64,000 nucleotides of DNA, taken from positions 61,307 to 125,306 of the forward strand of contig LSRX01000349.1 of the NCBI GenBank assembly GCA_001939145.1, written 5' to 3'. The position numbers were made by a program, and so were the translations under genes. A model generated the notes under the pieces. It was not told where the DNA came from and made no database searches. It saw only the letters and a list, made by a program, of their open reading frames with translations. Shown here piece by piece: positions 23,711 through 33,707 of the stretch. The DNA is from Symbiodinium microadriaticum. Lineage: Eukaryota; Sar; Dinophyceae; Suessiales; Symbiodiniaceae. Position 1 is the stretch's first letter. Each line of letters starts with the position of its first letter.

Positions 23711-24500
23711 TGGAGTCGATCTGATGCAAAAGCCGCTGCAAAGTAAAGAAGCACTCTAAGAAGCACGCAGTGTTCATGCGTGATCGTCGTCGGAACCATG
23801 GTGTGAAACTGGCAGAATCTTCAAAGCTGCCGTACGGCACTAGATCACCAGATTAGGTCGTGGAAGCTTTAAATGCATCTTGACAAAGACAGCGCCGAGG
23901 CCTGGTCGGGGCAGCGGTCCAAGGAGCGACTGAAACTCTTCGTCTCATCGGCTTGACTCAGTTTTAAGTTTTAAAGTAAATTAAAGGCTAAAGATCTCCA
24001 TCCCACAAAGACAGCGCATTGGTCATCCACTTCCATGGCAAACACAGCTGCTCCTGGTTCACAGTTACACACACACACAGATAGACATTTTATGAATCAC
24101 CGAGACCTTTGAACAGGCATCCAGAAATCGGAGAGATGGACCGGCTCTGATGTCAATGCAATGAAATCATCTGAATCTGAGCGTGCAAGGAGCAGCCCGT
24201 GTGGCAGTCAACAATGGATCCGATCATGCCGCCTCCTGACCCCTACGACCTTATGTTCTCCTGCCATGTTTGGGGCTGAAGATTCCATAAATATCCCGGC
24301 AGGGGCAGCTGGGCATGCAGGATGCGTTTTACGAGCATGCTTCGAAAATCCGTCGCTTGAAACGCTGACAGATCGCTGAACCCAATGGCGGGAAATTGCC
24401 GGACGATATGGCAGATCCTGCAGGCTCATCCCCAAAGCGTTTTTCTGCGTAGAGGCGCATTAGGGCCGGGAAGGAGCCTTCAGAGCTGTGCGTTTCGGCT
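23711..24500. other. Intergenic-looking stretch
   Basis: About 800 bases that are richer in A+T than their surroundings around 23,950-24,000, with a short AC run at about 24,067-24,081. I see no coding frame with support and no RNA gene. Confidence 0.5.
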
Positions 24501-24589
24501 TCGACCGGCCATAGTTGCTACCTTGGCTAGACATGGGGACAAGGCACCAGAGTAGCTTTACCGGCGTTTTGCATCACGGCTCCTACTCT

Positions 24590-25020
24590 GCAGGAGAGGT
24601 GCTTCCGAAAGAGGTGTACCAGAAATTTCAGAGGGCTTGTTGCATCGGATTCTGTGCGAAAGCAAAGCTCTGCAGGCCGACAGCATCAGCACGGCGAGCA
24701 TCGTGTACGTGCCCGTGAATCCAACCATTCCTCCGCCGCTGGAGGCAAGATGCTCCGCTTGGAGAGTTAGCTAATGTTGGTATGATCGCAGCTGCGATGC
24801 AGAGGTGATGCCAAACTTCACGCACTTCTACATCTGGCACCGGCGCAAGTCCAAAGCGGCTCGGAGGGTGCGGCTTCCAGATTTCACACAAGCTGCATCT
24901 TCCGGACGCGCTGCGGACGTTGTTGCAGGTTGGTATGGATCGATTCATCAGCAACCTTCAGGCATTTCGAAGGTACATTGCTGCGCAGCCCTTCGCCCAG
25001 TCGCTTCCTGGCCTAGATGT
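24590..25020 (+). CDS. Exon-like fragments, unknown protein
   Basis: Two plus-strand frames look coding. At about 24,636-24,760 a frame contains LLHRILCESKALQADSIS and then IVYVPVNPTIPPP, and ends near a possible splice donor. At about 24,865-25,035 a frame contains SHKLHLPDALRTLLQVGMDR then FISNLQAFRRYIAAQPFAQ. Both look like helical folded protein rather than low-complexity sequence. The VYVPV piece faintly recalls exostosin-type glycosyltransferases, but nothing else supports that, so I leave the function open. Downstream to 25,900 I could not decide between strands. Confidence 0.3.
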
Positions 25021-26203
25021 GCATTCCAGAATGGGATGAGCGTCGTTGTGAGAGTCCAGGTGCTCGCTTGAAACGGTTGCCAAGCTCTTGCAGCCGCTGG
25101 GCCGATGCCTTGGGCTGGAAGCTGCCGATGCCCACCTCTGCAAAAGGAACGCCCCCCTTTGGCCAAGGCTATGAGCTCTTGTTTCTTGAGCACTTTGTTG
25201 CAGCCTGGTCCCCATGTGGCATCAAGATGGACATCTGTGGCCACAAGCTGTGGAGCGGGCAGAACCGTGCTGCCCGCTAGGTGCTTGTTCACCAGCGTGT
25301 GGTGTCCTTGGTGCGGCAGCATCTTGGTCAGCCAGGCCTGCGCCAAAAGGGGCTGATGGCAGTTGTCACTAGGACGCTAACGGCTTTGCACTCGGGCAGG
25401 CACCACACCATCTACCTTTGAAGTGTGGCGTCAAGGCAGTGCCCTGTTCTTTCAACAACAGACGCCTCACAATAGCTTCTTTGAATCATGTCGGAAGAGC
25501 GCTTTGCTGCCTTGAGACATGGCGCTGCCTCGCAGTGTCGCCCGACAAGGCTGGTATTGCTCGCCCTACTCTCGGTACATGGACCACTTGGAGGCACGGA
25601 CACCATGGTCACGGCACCTGCACAAAGACAAAAAGGCAGTAGGGAAAGACAGCAGAAGCTTCAAACTTGACCGGGTTGGAGCAGACGCTGACGAGTTTGC
25701 CCGCAGTTGTTTGAGTGGTGTAAAGTGTTCTAGACGGTTGTCCCATATGTCTTATCTCGCACATCCCGCTCGAGGTGGGTGTTGGCTTCGATGCGACCTG
25801 GCTGAGCCGGAAGCTGTGTAATCCACCAAACCAGGAAGTTCTTTTCAAGGCTTTTTTTTGGCTTCCCAGGTCCAGAGCCTGCTGGGCCGTCCCAGAAAGG
25901 TCTCGGCTGTTCAAGGCCCTCCGGGGCGAGACTGGGATCCACAGGTGGCTGCTGCCTGAAAGTGTGCAGTTTCTGGTATCTTCTTGTAATTCTAGCTGTA
26001 TTCGCTTTGACTTATATAAGGAGCATGCATCTCCCAAGTCACATGATCCATTGTGCGCAGGTCCTTCAGGGAGTTTCTCGCGGCGGAAGGGCACTTGTCG
26101 GTCTTGCATGTTTACTGCAGGGTCTGCACTTCTCCCATGATTGGTTTCGACAAAACTCCCGTGGGCTTTCCTCGTCTTTTGCTTACTTGATCCAGGATAT
26201 CCG

Positions 26204-26551
26204 GGAGCTACACAGGCAAAGACGTGTGCGAGGAGGACTATGGGGCACAGACAAGTGCAGCACTGTGGTTGCAGCACCAGATGGTGTCAACTGTCCTTGG
26301 CAAGTGCCAGTGATCGACGATCTCCAACTTGCCATTTTGCTCAGGAGCTGCCAAGCACTTCCAGAAGCATGGCGATGCAGGTGTGGCTCTGTGTGTGCCG
26401 TGCTTGCAGCACTGTTTTCCAAGTGGCTGCGCGGTCACTGCTGCTCGATCTGCTCCGCACAGGCCACGCAAAGAAGATTGAGGCTACTGCGTGGGACTGC
26501 CAGCGCAGGAAAGGGGGTGGCATCTGCGGAGGCGCGGAAGGCGGACTGTAG
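26204..26551 (+). CDS. Exon-like fragments ending in a stop, unknown protein
   Basis: Three neighbouring pieces in compatible orientation: about 26,204-26,314 (YTGKDVCEEDYGAQTSAALW), about 26,335-26,390 (HFAQELPSTSRSMAMQ) and about 26,421-26,551 (VAARSLLLDLLRTGHAKKIE), the last ending in TAG. They would form the 3' end of a gene lying just upstream of the methyltransferase gene, on the same strand and under 400 bases away. No domain is recognised. Confidence 0.35.
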   Translation, partial: GATQAKTCARRTMGHRQVQHCGCSTRWCQLSLASASDRRSPTCHFAQELPSTSRSMAMQVWLCVCRACSTVFQVAARSLLLDLLRTGHAKKIEATAWDCQRRKGGGICGGAEGGL

Positions 26552-26927
26552 TAGTACGGCTGTACATCTGAAGATGTGACCACAAGTTGTGGAGCATCTG
26601 AAATTCTGAAAGGGGAAAGGTGTTCGGCAATGCAAGGTGGTGCATGACTGGATTTCATGCTGCTCGAATGTTTCAGGTGTAGGTGCAAGCACCAGTATTC
26701 TCGAATGTGAATGTGGCGATGCTCCGTGCGTTTGTCGAGTCGACCTCATAAACCTCAGAATCGCAGGCCATGGACATGCAGCCAAGAGCCAATGCTGCCT
26801 GGTGTGCGGGCCCCCAGGTGCCCGCAGGTTCCCAGAGGTTCCCAAACCCGCCGAGATCCATCCGGGCACGAGATCTCTTGGAAGCCCGCAGTCTCGGCTC
26901 CGCTCTTTAGAAATCTGTAGAATCAGA

Positions 26928-28258
26928 ATGTCGGAGGAAGCGATCCGGAACGTCGTCCAAGAGCTTCTGGAAGGAGGAGATCTGTCGGAGGATGGCTCCG
27001 AGCTGCTCCATTTCCTGATCCAGGGCCTTCGCAGCTCAAAAGTGGCGGTTGCTGAGGCTGCCGCACAGGGTCTGCTCGCTCTCATGCGCAGCGAGGGCAA
27101 TCGAAGCGTGATCAAAGCTTCGTCGGCTCCTTCTGCTCTCAGGGCACTGCACTTCTTCGAGCGAACAGAGCTGTCCGCCTTGGCAGAAGAGCTGTCCAAG
27201 GAGCTGGGAGACTGTACTCGGGAGCAGAACCGCTGGGTGAATTTTGCCTATGGAGAGCGGGGAACTCTGAGCTTAAAAGTGAAGCTCAGCGAAGCCAGGG
27301 AGGCCGAAATCTTGTCGAGCCATGGCTGGAGGGTGTGGCCCGGGGCCCAATTGCTGACGTCCTGGATGGTGTCTGAACCCAGCTTTCTCGTGGGCCGAAG
27401 AGTCTTGGAGGCTACAAAAAGGGGAGAGGAGGGAACTGGCCGGCTTCTTTCGGACTCCCTCCGCCCTCCGCATGTTCCGCATGAGGTGGGTGCCGGGCCG
27501 GGGCTGTGCGGCCTGGCAGCAGCTGCTCTTGGGGCCAAAGAGGCGACCGGCTCTTCCTCTTGCTCCTCCGGGCTTTGGAGCACTGGAGTCACGGGACATC
27601 ACCTTCTGAAGCTTTGAAGGTGGATCTGAGCGATCGCTGCAAGGCTGTTCGGAAGGCGCTGACGATGAGCGCGGAGGAGCGGACAAATCTGCATCTGTTG
27701 ATTAAGAACGGCATGGCTCGGAAGGAGAACGGCTTAAAGAATGTGACGGTGAGATCCCTCGATTGGGAGGTGCTTCTGTGCAATACTGTCCTCAACGGGG
27801 CAATCCGGCTGACTCGGGGCAGTTAAGCTTGCAGGCGCCGGACGCACTTGATCGCTACGACGTGGCTTTGGCCAGCGAGGCAGACAAAGTGCCAGGCAAT
27901 GAAGGCGATAACGTGGCCAGCGGAAAAGCAAGTCTCGTTGCGAGGTGATCTATCAAAAGCCAGCTGTAGAAGCTTGGACGCAGGCAACGCGGGCAATACA
28001 GGCAGTGTTCTGGTCTTGTTGGCGGGAGCTCTGATCTCCAAGGAAAGGCTGCCGAAGTTGCTGCTTGAAGTCCTGAAGCCGGGAGGTGTGTTCTGCGCCT
28101 GCGAGAACGCTGAGCGCTCTCAAAATGGTGTGAGACTCTTGCCACTGTTTTTCCGAGAGATGGAGACCTTGGGATTCTACCAATTGCACCTTGAGACGAA
28201 GCACTTTGAAGGATGTGATGACGAGCACACCCTTTTCAAGTTCGGACGTAGCAGATGA
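26928..28258 (+). CDS. METTL-type (class I) protein methyltransferase, six exons
   Basis: Joined exons: 26,928-27,410; 27,486-27,542; 27,620-27,769; 27,835-27,879; 27,945-27,972; 28,029-28,258, giving 330 residues in one frame. The ATG at 26,928 follows a possible acceptor (CTGTAG). The N-terminal 160 residues are helical. The SAM-binding fold shows VWPGAQLLTSWM, then VLE|VGAGPGLCGLAAAALG across intron 1, V-D-L-S-D across intron 2, NVTVRSLDWE, then RYDVALASE|VIY across intron 4 and LLLEVLKPGGVF near the end. These are the motifs of the METTL21/METTL22/EEF2KMT family, which methylates lysines of ribosomal, elongation and chaperone proteins; the substrate cannot be told here. Introns 1, 2 and 4 are GC-AG; intron 3 is GT-AG; intron 5 (about 56 bp) has an ambiguous boundary by one base. 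Confidence 0.88.
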
Positions 28259-28590
28259 CACTGCATGGCCAAACTGCCCTCCATGCACAGTCGTCCAGCG
28301 GCTTTGGAAAGGTGCCACGAAGATTCACGCCTCGTCCATGAAGAGTGACCCGAACCTTCCAAGACTGTGAAAAAGGTGCCCAGTGCATGGTCGCATGTTA
28401 TCACTCTGTTACAGTGCGCTTCTGACAGGACGGTTGAAAAAAGAGCCGTTTGCATTGTTCCATGGTCTACTATGGCTCACGTTGCCCAAGCCCACTAAAA
28501 GCGCTAACGTTCATCGCCCCAGTTGCCCCACTTGTGTTTGAGATACAGATGTAGATGACGGCTATGAACTGAAGGTGGGCCTTAGGGAGT
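28259..28590. other. Short intergenic stretch, possible outer flank of the LINE
   Basis: No gene seen. It contains AGCCCACTAAAAG (28,489-28,501), which resembles AGCCCCACTAAAAG at 35,480-35,493 in direct orientation, and CGCCCCAGTTGCCCCACTTG (28,515-28,534), which is an 18/20 inverted match to 35,460-35,479. Confidence 0.6.
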
Positions 28591-28591
28591 T

Positions 28592-28655
28592 ACTAGTAGG
28601 GTTTTGTAGGGTTTAGGGTTTTAGGTTTTTAGGTTTTTAGGGTTTAGAGTTTGGA
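28592..28655 (+). repeat. TTTAGGG-type telomere-like repeat beside the LINE 3' end
   Basis: Degenerate tandem words such as GTAGGGTTTAGGGTTTTAGG run for about 60 bases. On the LINE coding strand they read as CCCTAAA words beginning about 30 bases after the A-tract. TTTAGGG is a known dinoflagellate telomere repeat, so the element either landed in an interstitial telomeric tract or carries such sequence at its 3' end. Confidence 0.75.
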
Positions 28656-28673
28656 AGTTTTCGGCATCAGGGA

Positions 28674-28684
28674 TTTTTTTTTTT
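28674..28684 (-). other. Poly(A) tract forming the end of ORF2
   Basis: Eleven T on the plus strand, that is, A11 on the coding strand. The ORF2 stop TAA (28,685-28,683) consists of one T followed by the first two A of this run, so there is no 3' UTR between the coding region and the tract. Confidence 0.9.
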
Positions 28685-31600
28685 AGGTCTGCCATGCGCC
28701 GCCGATACTCTGACTGTACATAGAAAAGAATTGAGGAAAGCGCGTAGGCGCAGTCACCAGGTACTTTGCAAAGTGTGCGGAGTGTTCTAAAGCTCTTTTG
28801 ACTCCGTGGGCGGATTTGGGGAACGGAAGGCTTATGGGTGTGTTAGGGTCATCTAGATGACGGCGGAGTAACCTGTTTGCTTGGTCGACTACCAACTCGT
28901 ACCAGTATCTTGCTGGGTGTCCTCGTCTCGCGGACTTGGTGCAGCTGACTCTATCTTTAAGGCCGGGGCTAAAAACTACATGGTGTATAGGGTCATCAGG
29001 GTCCGCAGTGATGGATTGAACTAATAGCTTCAGCTGTTCTTTGAGGAGTACTTGGCTTGGGAGGAGTGGCCTGCCGGTTGTGTTCCAGACCTGTTCGTTA
29101 GAAATATGGGAGTAATACGAGGCCTTGATTCCCACAGCTCTTCGAAGGAACCTGAAAAACCAGCCGTCTATTGTACGGTAATGGTGTTTCTCTAGAGTGG
29201 TTTGGGCTAGACCGTACGTAATGGTTGGGACGATACATGTCATAAAAATATAAACTTTTAATTTATTTGCGGCGCGGCTGCGCCACATATGCTGGAGTTT
29301 GCTATAGGCTGAACTAGCGAGGAGTAGTCTGGCTTGGATGGCTTCCTTAGCGGGTTTGAACCACGTAACCGAGGAACCTAAATATTTTACTGTATCTTTA
29401 AGAGGAACGTTAGTGCCATCTGAGAACTTTACTGTTTGCGATTCCGAGGAGGGGTGGCGGAGTAGCTCGGTTTTTGTAAAGTTAAGCTCCATGCCGTACA
29501 AGTTGGCTTCTTGCTGTACAGTGTGTAGAAAAAATTCAAGCTGGCTGTGTGTAAGGCCTAATAGGAGGGTGTCATCTGCATATTCTATATCGAATATGGG
29601 TTTGCCAACTGACCAAGTATTGGTGGGCACGCCCTGGCGGAGTAGACTGGTTTCCACATCGGCGAATAATACTGTCATGATCATGATGAAGAGATATGGG
29701 CTGAGAGGGCAGCCCTGCCTGATGCCTGTGTGAGGAGTAGCCCATTCTAGTGTATTGTCCCATCCTTGCGTACAAAAACTCATGTCCGTGTATAGATCCT
29801 TTACTACTTCAACATAATGCGGGTGTACTCCAAGTCTTTGTAGGGCAGTGAGCATAGAGGAGTGGTCTACTTTATCAAAAGCCTGCTTCCAATCCAGAAA
29901 AAGAACGTGAAACGGGATCCCGGTTTTAGCGGAGTAGTCTTGTAGCCTACGCAAGATGAAGAGCGGCTGGTTGGTGCCACGGTTCTGGCGAAAGCCATAC
30001 TGGGTGGATCTGAGCTGGGCGTCATGCGCTTCCGCCAAGCGTGCTTGTATCATTGCAGCATATAATTTATATGTCGTGTTGAGGAGTGAAATGGGACGGT
30101 AATTTTCTGGTGAGGAATCTGACCCCTTGCCTTTGTATAAACTGACTACCAGCGCTTCCTTCCATTCTGCAGGTACTTTAGCGGTAAGTAGACATTCATT
30201 AAAGGCGCGGAGTAGCTGTTGTTCCCCCCAATGGTCAAGCGCTAAGATAAGTTCCGAGCGCAAACCGTCCAAGCCTGGAGCTCTTCCTTTCTTGATCTTG
30301 CGGATAGCTGTAGTTAATTCGGACATTGTGAATGGCTCTATGGTTGCTGAGGAGTGATCATGGATGTTTGGGCGTTCTTTCAGTTGTTGTAGCTGTTGAG
30401 GAGTAACCTTTGAGGGGCCCCACTGTACCTGTGATAAGTGTTCTGCGAAGACTTTGTGCGTTTCCGACCACGGTACCGGCCTTCCATTTCTTTTTAGCCT
30501 ACTTTTACGCTCCGAAAAGCCTCTTTTGAGTCGTCCAAGTTTTTTCCACAGCGCTGTGTTGGAGGGGTTGGAGTCTGCAACGAGGTTATTCCTAACCCAG
30601 CTTCTTTTAGCCTGTCTAGCTTGGGTTTTGACCTTCTTATAAAAGGCGGAGTGGTCTGGGTCTTCACGAATGCGCTTGGCTTTAGCGGTGGCTAGCTGCT
30701 CGGCTAGCTCTGGCGTAATCCAAGGCTGCTTAGGTTCTCTTGTGATTTTGGGGAGGATTTTTTCTTCTACCGACTTCATTGCGCTTGCTAGGCGGCGATA
30801 GCCAATTGTTGCTGTTTGTGTGTCGCTGGACTGTATGGTCTGAGGAGTAGCCATCAAGGGAAGGGAAGCCCTTCCCCCAAGCGGAGTAGTCGAGCGCTTT
30901 CCGGCTTCGGCTAGCGCGTCTGCTGTGTTGTTGTGTGTGTCCCCCGAGTGTCCCTTTACCCAACACCATTGTACGGTTGTGCGCGTTTGGAGTATTTGGA
31001 AAGCTTCTTTGGCGTAGTAGACTAGTTGTTTGTGCCGCTTTGGTCGGTGTTCTCCGCGCACCATTCCGGCGGTCCATTTACTATCGTAGAAGAATGTGAC
31101 CGAGCTGGGAAGTGTTTGGAGTGTGAGAAGATACAGAGCTGCTTCCAGCCAGGCGGATAGCTCACCTGTATTGTTACTACCAACTCGCGCCCCTAAGTAG
31201 TAAACCGAGCGCGGGTCCGTTTGGACTGGTCCCCTAGAAGTATGTATCTTTTGGTTATCACAAACCACTACAAAACCCCATCCTGCCGGAGTGTTTTCTC
31301 GACATCTGCCCGAGCTACCAGAGCCGTCCGTGTAAATGTCCCAGTCTTCCTCCATCGTGCTGGTATCCGGGGCTGGAGCGGAGTAGTCGAGTTGACGTCG
31401 AAGCTCTTGGTTGAACTGCTGCTTCTTGTGGTTATCAAATGCGGAGTAATCGTATTTAGGGAGCCTGGAGCCTGGTTGTGGGGATGCTTTGAGTTTTATT
31501 TTAATCACGGCTTCAAGGGGGTAGTGATCACTGGGAAATCCTTGGTTGTGTAAAGCTTGGACCTTCTGGACTGAGGGAAGCCACTTATGCCTAACCACAA

Positions 31601-33695
31601 GCTTGTCGAGGTTTTGAAACCTTAGAGGGTCTACTCGCGGAGTGGTCTGTGGGGGTTTGGGTAGGAATGCTGAAGTAGCGTACTCTCTGATGTGGTTGAC
31701 TAGAACCAAGGCTTCATCAGTTACCCCTGCCAATTTCTGGAGCTTAGCATAAACCTGCACCCAACCAATGGGATCAGCTGCTAGCGCAAGCCAGTCAAGC
31801 GGAGTAGCCTGTTTGTCTCTGTACGTTACATGCTTCAACAAATCGGATTGTTTGAATGTGAGAGCATCCACTGTGGATGTGGCCTCCAGGAATTTTGCGT
31901 AGTACGCTCGGTTAGAACCATCTGTCTGTTTAATGTGGTTTCTGCCTTTACCATAGACGTGCGGCCCTATAATATTTCCCTCTTCAGGGGTGCGACCCTG
32001 CAAGCGTACGTTAAAGTCCCCTATGATGTAAACGGGTTCTGGCAGTGGAATTTTTTCGACGACTTCTTGTAATCTGTCCCAGAAAGGGGCTTTTTTGATT
32101 TCGTCTTCTGATTTATCGTGAGGGGAGTAGACTCCTATTATGTGAATGTTTCCAGATTTGCAAGAAAACTCAAGTTCAATGATTCTGTTGGTGTGCTGAG
32201 TAACCTGGTGGAGGAATGGTCTGGCCTGTGGGGAAACGACAGCTGTGACCCCCGCGAATTTGTCTTTGTTGTTACCGTTCACGATGAAACTGTATCCTTC
32301 TGACTGGAAGGAGTAGTACGAGATTGCGCGCGTTTCTGTTAGGATGAGCACATCTAGCGCTCTTGCCTTCATAAGCCCCAGAACTGCTTGGTGCTTAAGA
32401 AGCTCCGCCATTCCCTGAACGTTTTGCGTGCCAATGCGGAATGGTGCTCCGTAATCTACCGGCGGAGTGGTGGTATGTACGGATTGTTTATTCCGATTGG
32501 ACTTTGGAGCCAAAACCAATTTTCTAAAAGCTTTGGCGTTGTTCCCCGCTTCTTGCTTGTACCTTTGGACTGCTTTCAAGGGCAGCCCACCCCTGGCCAG
32601 GGCATTGCCCGGTACCTCTGGCCTTATGTTTCCCCTCGAGAGTCGGCGCCACTGCCGATACATGCGGCGGCGTAGCCTCCGGCCTCTGGTGCCCCGGCCT
32701 TTGAGAGGAGTGGTTGGGGTGGGCGTTGGGGCATAACACTCTTCGTTAACCGCCGAAGCGGTACCCGGCGTGCCTCGTTGAGGCGGTGTAGGCTTGTCTG
32801 TCTCTATGTTAATTCCTTTAATTCTATGCGTCGAATTCGAAAAACGCCTACGGCGATTTCTTTTGGCGGTGTAGTAGGTTTTGCCTACTGTTGTAGAAAA
32901 ATTCACTTTGCGGCGACCCGATCTCCTTTGGGGAACAGGGGCTACCATAGGAAGGGGGGAATGTATGGAAGGCGGAGTGGTCTCTATGTTGTTTCTACAC
33001 TGCAGCAAAAACCCACGACTTAGCTTAGGCGGAATCTGAAAATCCCAGGGTTCCGGATCGGGAGGCACAAGTTCGTTGAGGTTAAGGGTGATCCTAGTTG
33101 GCGGAGTGGTCTGTGTTGTGTTACCATGTGCAATGTGTGCAAGCTTATTGCGAATGGACTGCATGGTAACTTCCCAACCTGAAATCGACTCCTGAAACTG
33201 AGCTTTGAGGTGGGGCACTACCCTATTGATAGTGGGTGTGAGTATATATGTAATTTGAAGAGAATCCAACAAAATTATAACTGGGCTACTTCTGTTCGGG
33301 CTGGTATAATAAAACACCGAGACAGCAGCTATGAAAAGATATAGAAGAGGAGTAAACTTATTGGTGTGGGTTGAGCTACGCCTACGGCGACGCTTGAAGT
33401 CTCTGCGCCTAAGTGGTTTACGGTCCCAATGCACGAAGCTCGCTAGTGCAAAAGGCCGAGGAGTAGCCTGGTGACTGCTCTGAAAAACAACAGAAACTCT
33501 AATTTGCCCATACTCCCCATAGATCCCTGCTGTAACTCGGTGGCCCTCAAGGCTGGCTCTTGAGAAAGTTTCAAATGTGCCATCGCCTCGGAGTTGAGAA
33601 AATTTCAAAGGCAGGCCACCGAGGGAATCTAGAGGAGTAGTCTTGAAATGCAAGAGGGAGACAGGCATCTCAAGGGGCTTACATGCAGTACTCAA
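28683..33695 (-). CDS. LINE ORF2 protein: endonuclease, RNase H, reverse transcriptase
   Basis: Open for 1,670 codons counting from a TTG at 33,695; the first ATG is at 33,668. Residues 90-155 are basic then hydrophobic (LLYLFIAAVSVFYY). The APE-like endonuclease spans about 416-730 (GTQNVQGM, ILTETR, YIIGDFNVRL, SDHYPLEAV), with an insert of about 70 residues before LDKLVVRHKW. RNase H spans about 783-930 with all four acidic positions visible (IYTDGSGS, NNTGELSAW, FFYDSKWTAGMV, THNNTADAL). Reverse transcriptase spans about 1,110-1,440 (KGRAPGLDG, FLDWKQAFDKVDHSS, GIRQGCPLSPYLF, YADDTLLLG). It would nick target DNA and copy its own RNA. In the classical RNase-H-bearing LINE clades (I, R1-like, Tad, ingi) the RNase H follows the reverse transcriptase; here it precedes it and none is seen at the C-terminus. 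The protein ends GGAWQT at the A-tract. It is in the same frame as ORF1. Confidence 0.93.
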   Translation of the reverse strand: MSTACKPLEMPVSLLHFKTTPLDSLGGLPLKFSQLRGDGTFETFSRASLEGHRVTAGIYGEYGQIRVSVVFQSSHQATPRPFALASFVHWDRKPLRRRDFKRRRRRSSTHTNKFTPLLYLFIAAVSVFYYTSPNRSSPVIILLDSLQITYILTPTINRVVPHLKAQFQESISGWEVTMQSIRNKLAHIAHGNTTQTTPPTRITLNLNELVPPDPEPWDFQIPPKLSRGFLLQCRNNIETTPPSIHSPLPMVAPVPQRRSGRRKVNFSTTVGKTYYTAKRNRRRRFSNSTHRIKGINIETDKPTPPQRGTPGTASAVNEECYAPTPTPTTPLKGRGTRGRRLRRRMYRQWRRLSRGNIRPEVPGNALARGGLPLKAVQRYKQEAGNNAKAFRKLVLAPKSNRNKQSVHTTTPPVDYGAPFRIGTQNVQGMAELLKHQAVLGLMKARALDVLILTETRAISYYSFQSEGYSFIVNGNNKDKFAGVTAVVSPQARPFLHQVTQHTNRIIELEFSCKSGNIHIIGVYSPHDKSEDEIKKAPFWDRLQEVVEKIPLPEPVYIIGDFNVRLQGRTPEEGNIIGPHVYGKGRNHIKQTDGSNRAYYAKFLEATSTVDALTFKQSDLLKHVTYRDKQATPLDWLALAADPIGWVQVYAKLQKLAGVTDEALVLVNHIREYATSAFLPKPPQTTPRVDPLRFQNLDKLVVRHKWLPSVQKVQALHNQGFPSDHYPLEAVIKIKLKASPQPGSRLPKYDYSAFDNHKKQQFNQELRRQLDYSAPAPDTSTMEEDWDIYTDGSGSSGRCRENTPAGWGFVVVCDNQKIHTSRGPVQTDPRSVYYLGARVGSNNTGELSAWLEAALYLLTLQTLPSSVTFFYDSKWTAGMVRGEHRPKRHKQLVYYAKEAFQILQTRTTVQWCWVKGHSGDTHNNTADALAEAGKRSTTPLGGRASLPLMATPQTIQSSDTQTATIGYRRLASAMKSVEEKILPKITREPKQPWITPELAEQLATAKAKRIREDPDHSAFYKKVKTQARQAKRSWVRNNLVADSNPSNTALWKKLGRLKRGFSERKSRLKRNGRPVPWSETHKVFAEHLSQVQWGPSKVTPQQLQQLKERPNIHDHSSATIEPFTMSELTTAIRKIKKGRAPGLDGLRSELILALDHWGEQQLLRAFNECLLTAKVPAEWKEALVVSLYKGKGSDSSPENYRPISLLNTTYKLYAAMIQARLAEAHDAQLRSTQYGFRQNRGTNQPLFILRRLQDYSAKTGIPFHVLFLDWKQAFDKVDHSSMLTALQRLGVHPHYVEVVKDLYTDMSFCTQGWDNTLEWATPHTGIRQGCPLSPYLFIMIMTVLFADVETSLLRQGVPTNTWSVGKPIFDIEYADDTLLLGLTHSQLEFFLHTVQQEANLYGMELNFTKTELLRHPSSESQTVKFSDGTNVPLKDTVKYLGSSVTWFKPAKEAIQARLLLASSAYSKLQHMWRSRAANKLKVYIFMTCIVPTITYGLAQTTLEKHHYRTIDGWFFRFLRRAVGIKASYYSHISNEQVWNTTGRPLLPSQVLLKEQLKLLVQSITADPDDPIHHVVFSPGLKDRVSCTKSARRGHPARYWYELVVDQANRLLRRHLDDPNTPISLPFPKSAHGVKRALEHSAHFAKYLVTAPTRFPQFFSMYSQSIGGAWQT

Positions 33696-33707
33696 ACAGC
33701 AGGACCA

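Noticed and set aside
24636..24720. Exostosin glycosyltransferase call from IVYVPV
   Set aside because: One short word is not enough; the neighbouring exons do not show the rest of that family's pattern.
29338..33023. Plus-strand open frames inside the LINE (for example 29,338-29,733 and 31,221-31,553)
   Set aside because: They are antisense shadows of ORF2, without motifs of their own.
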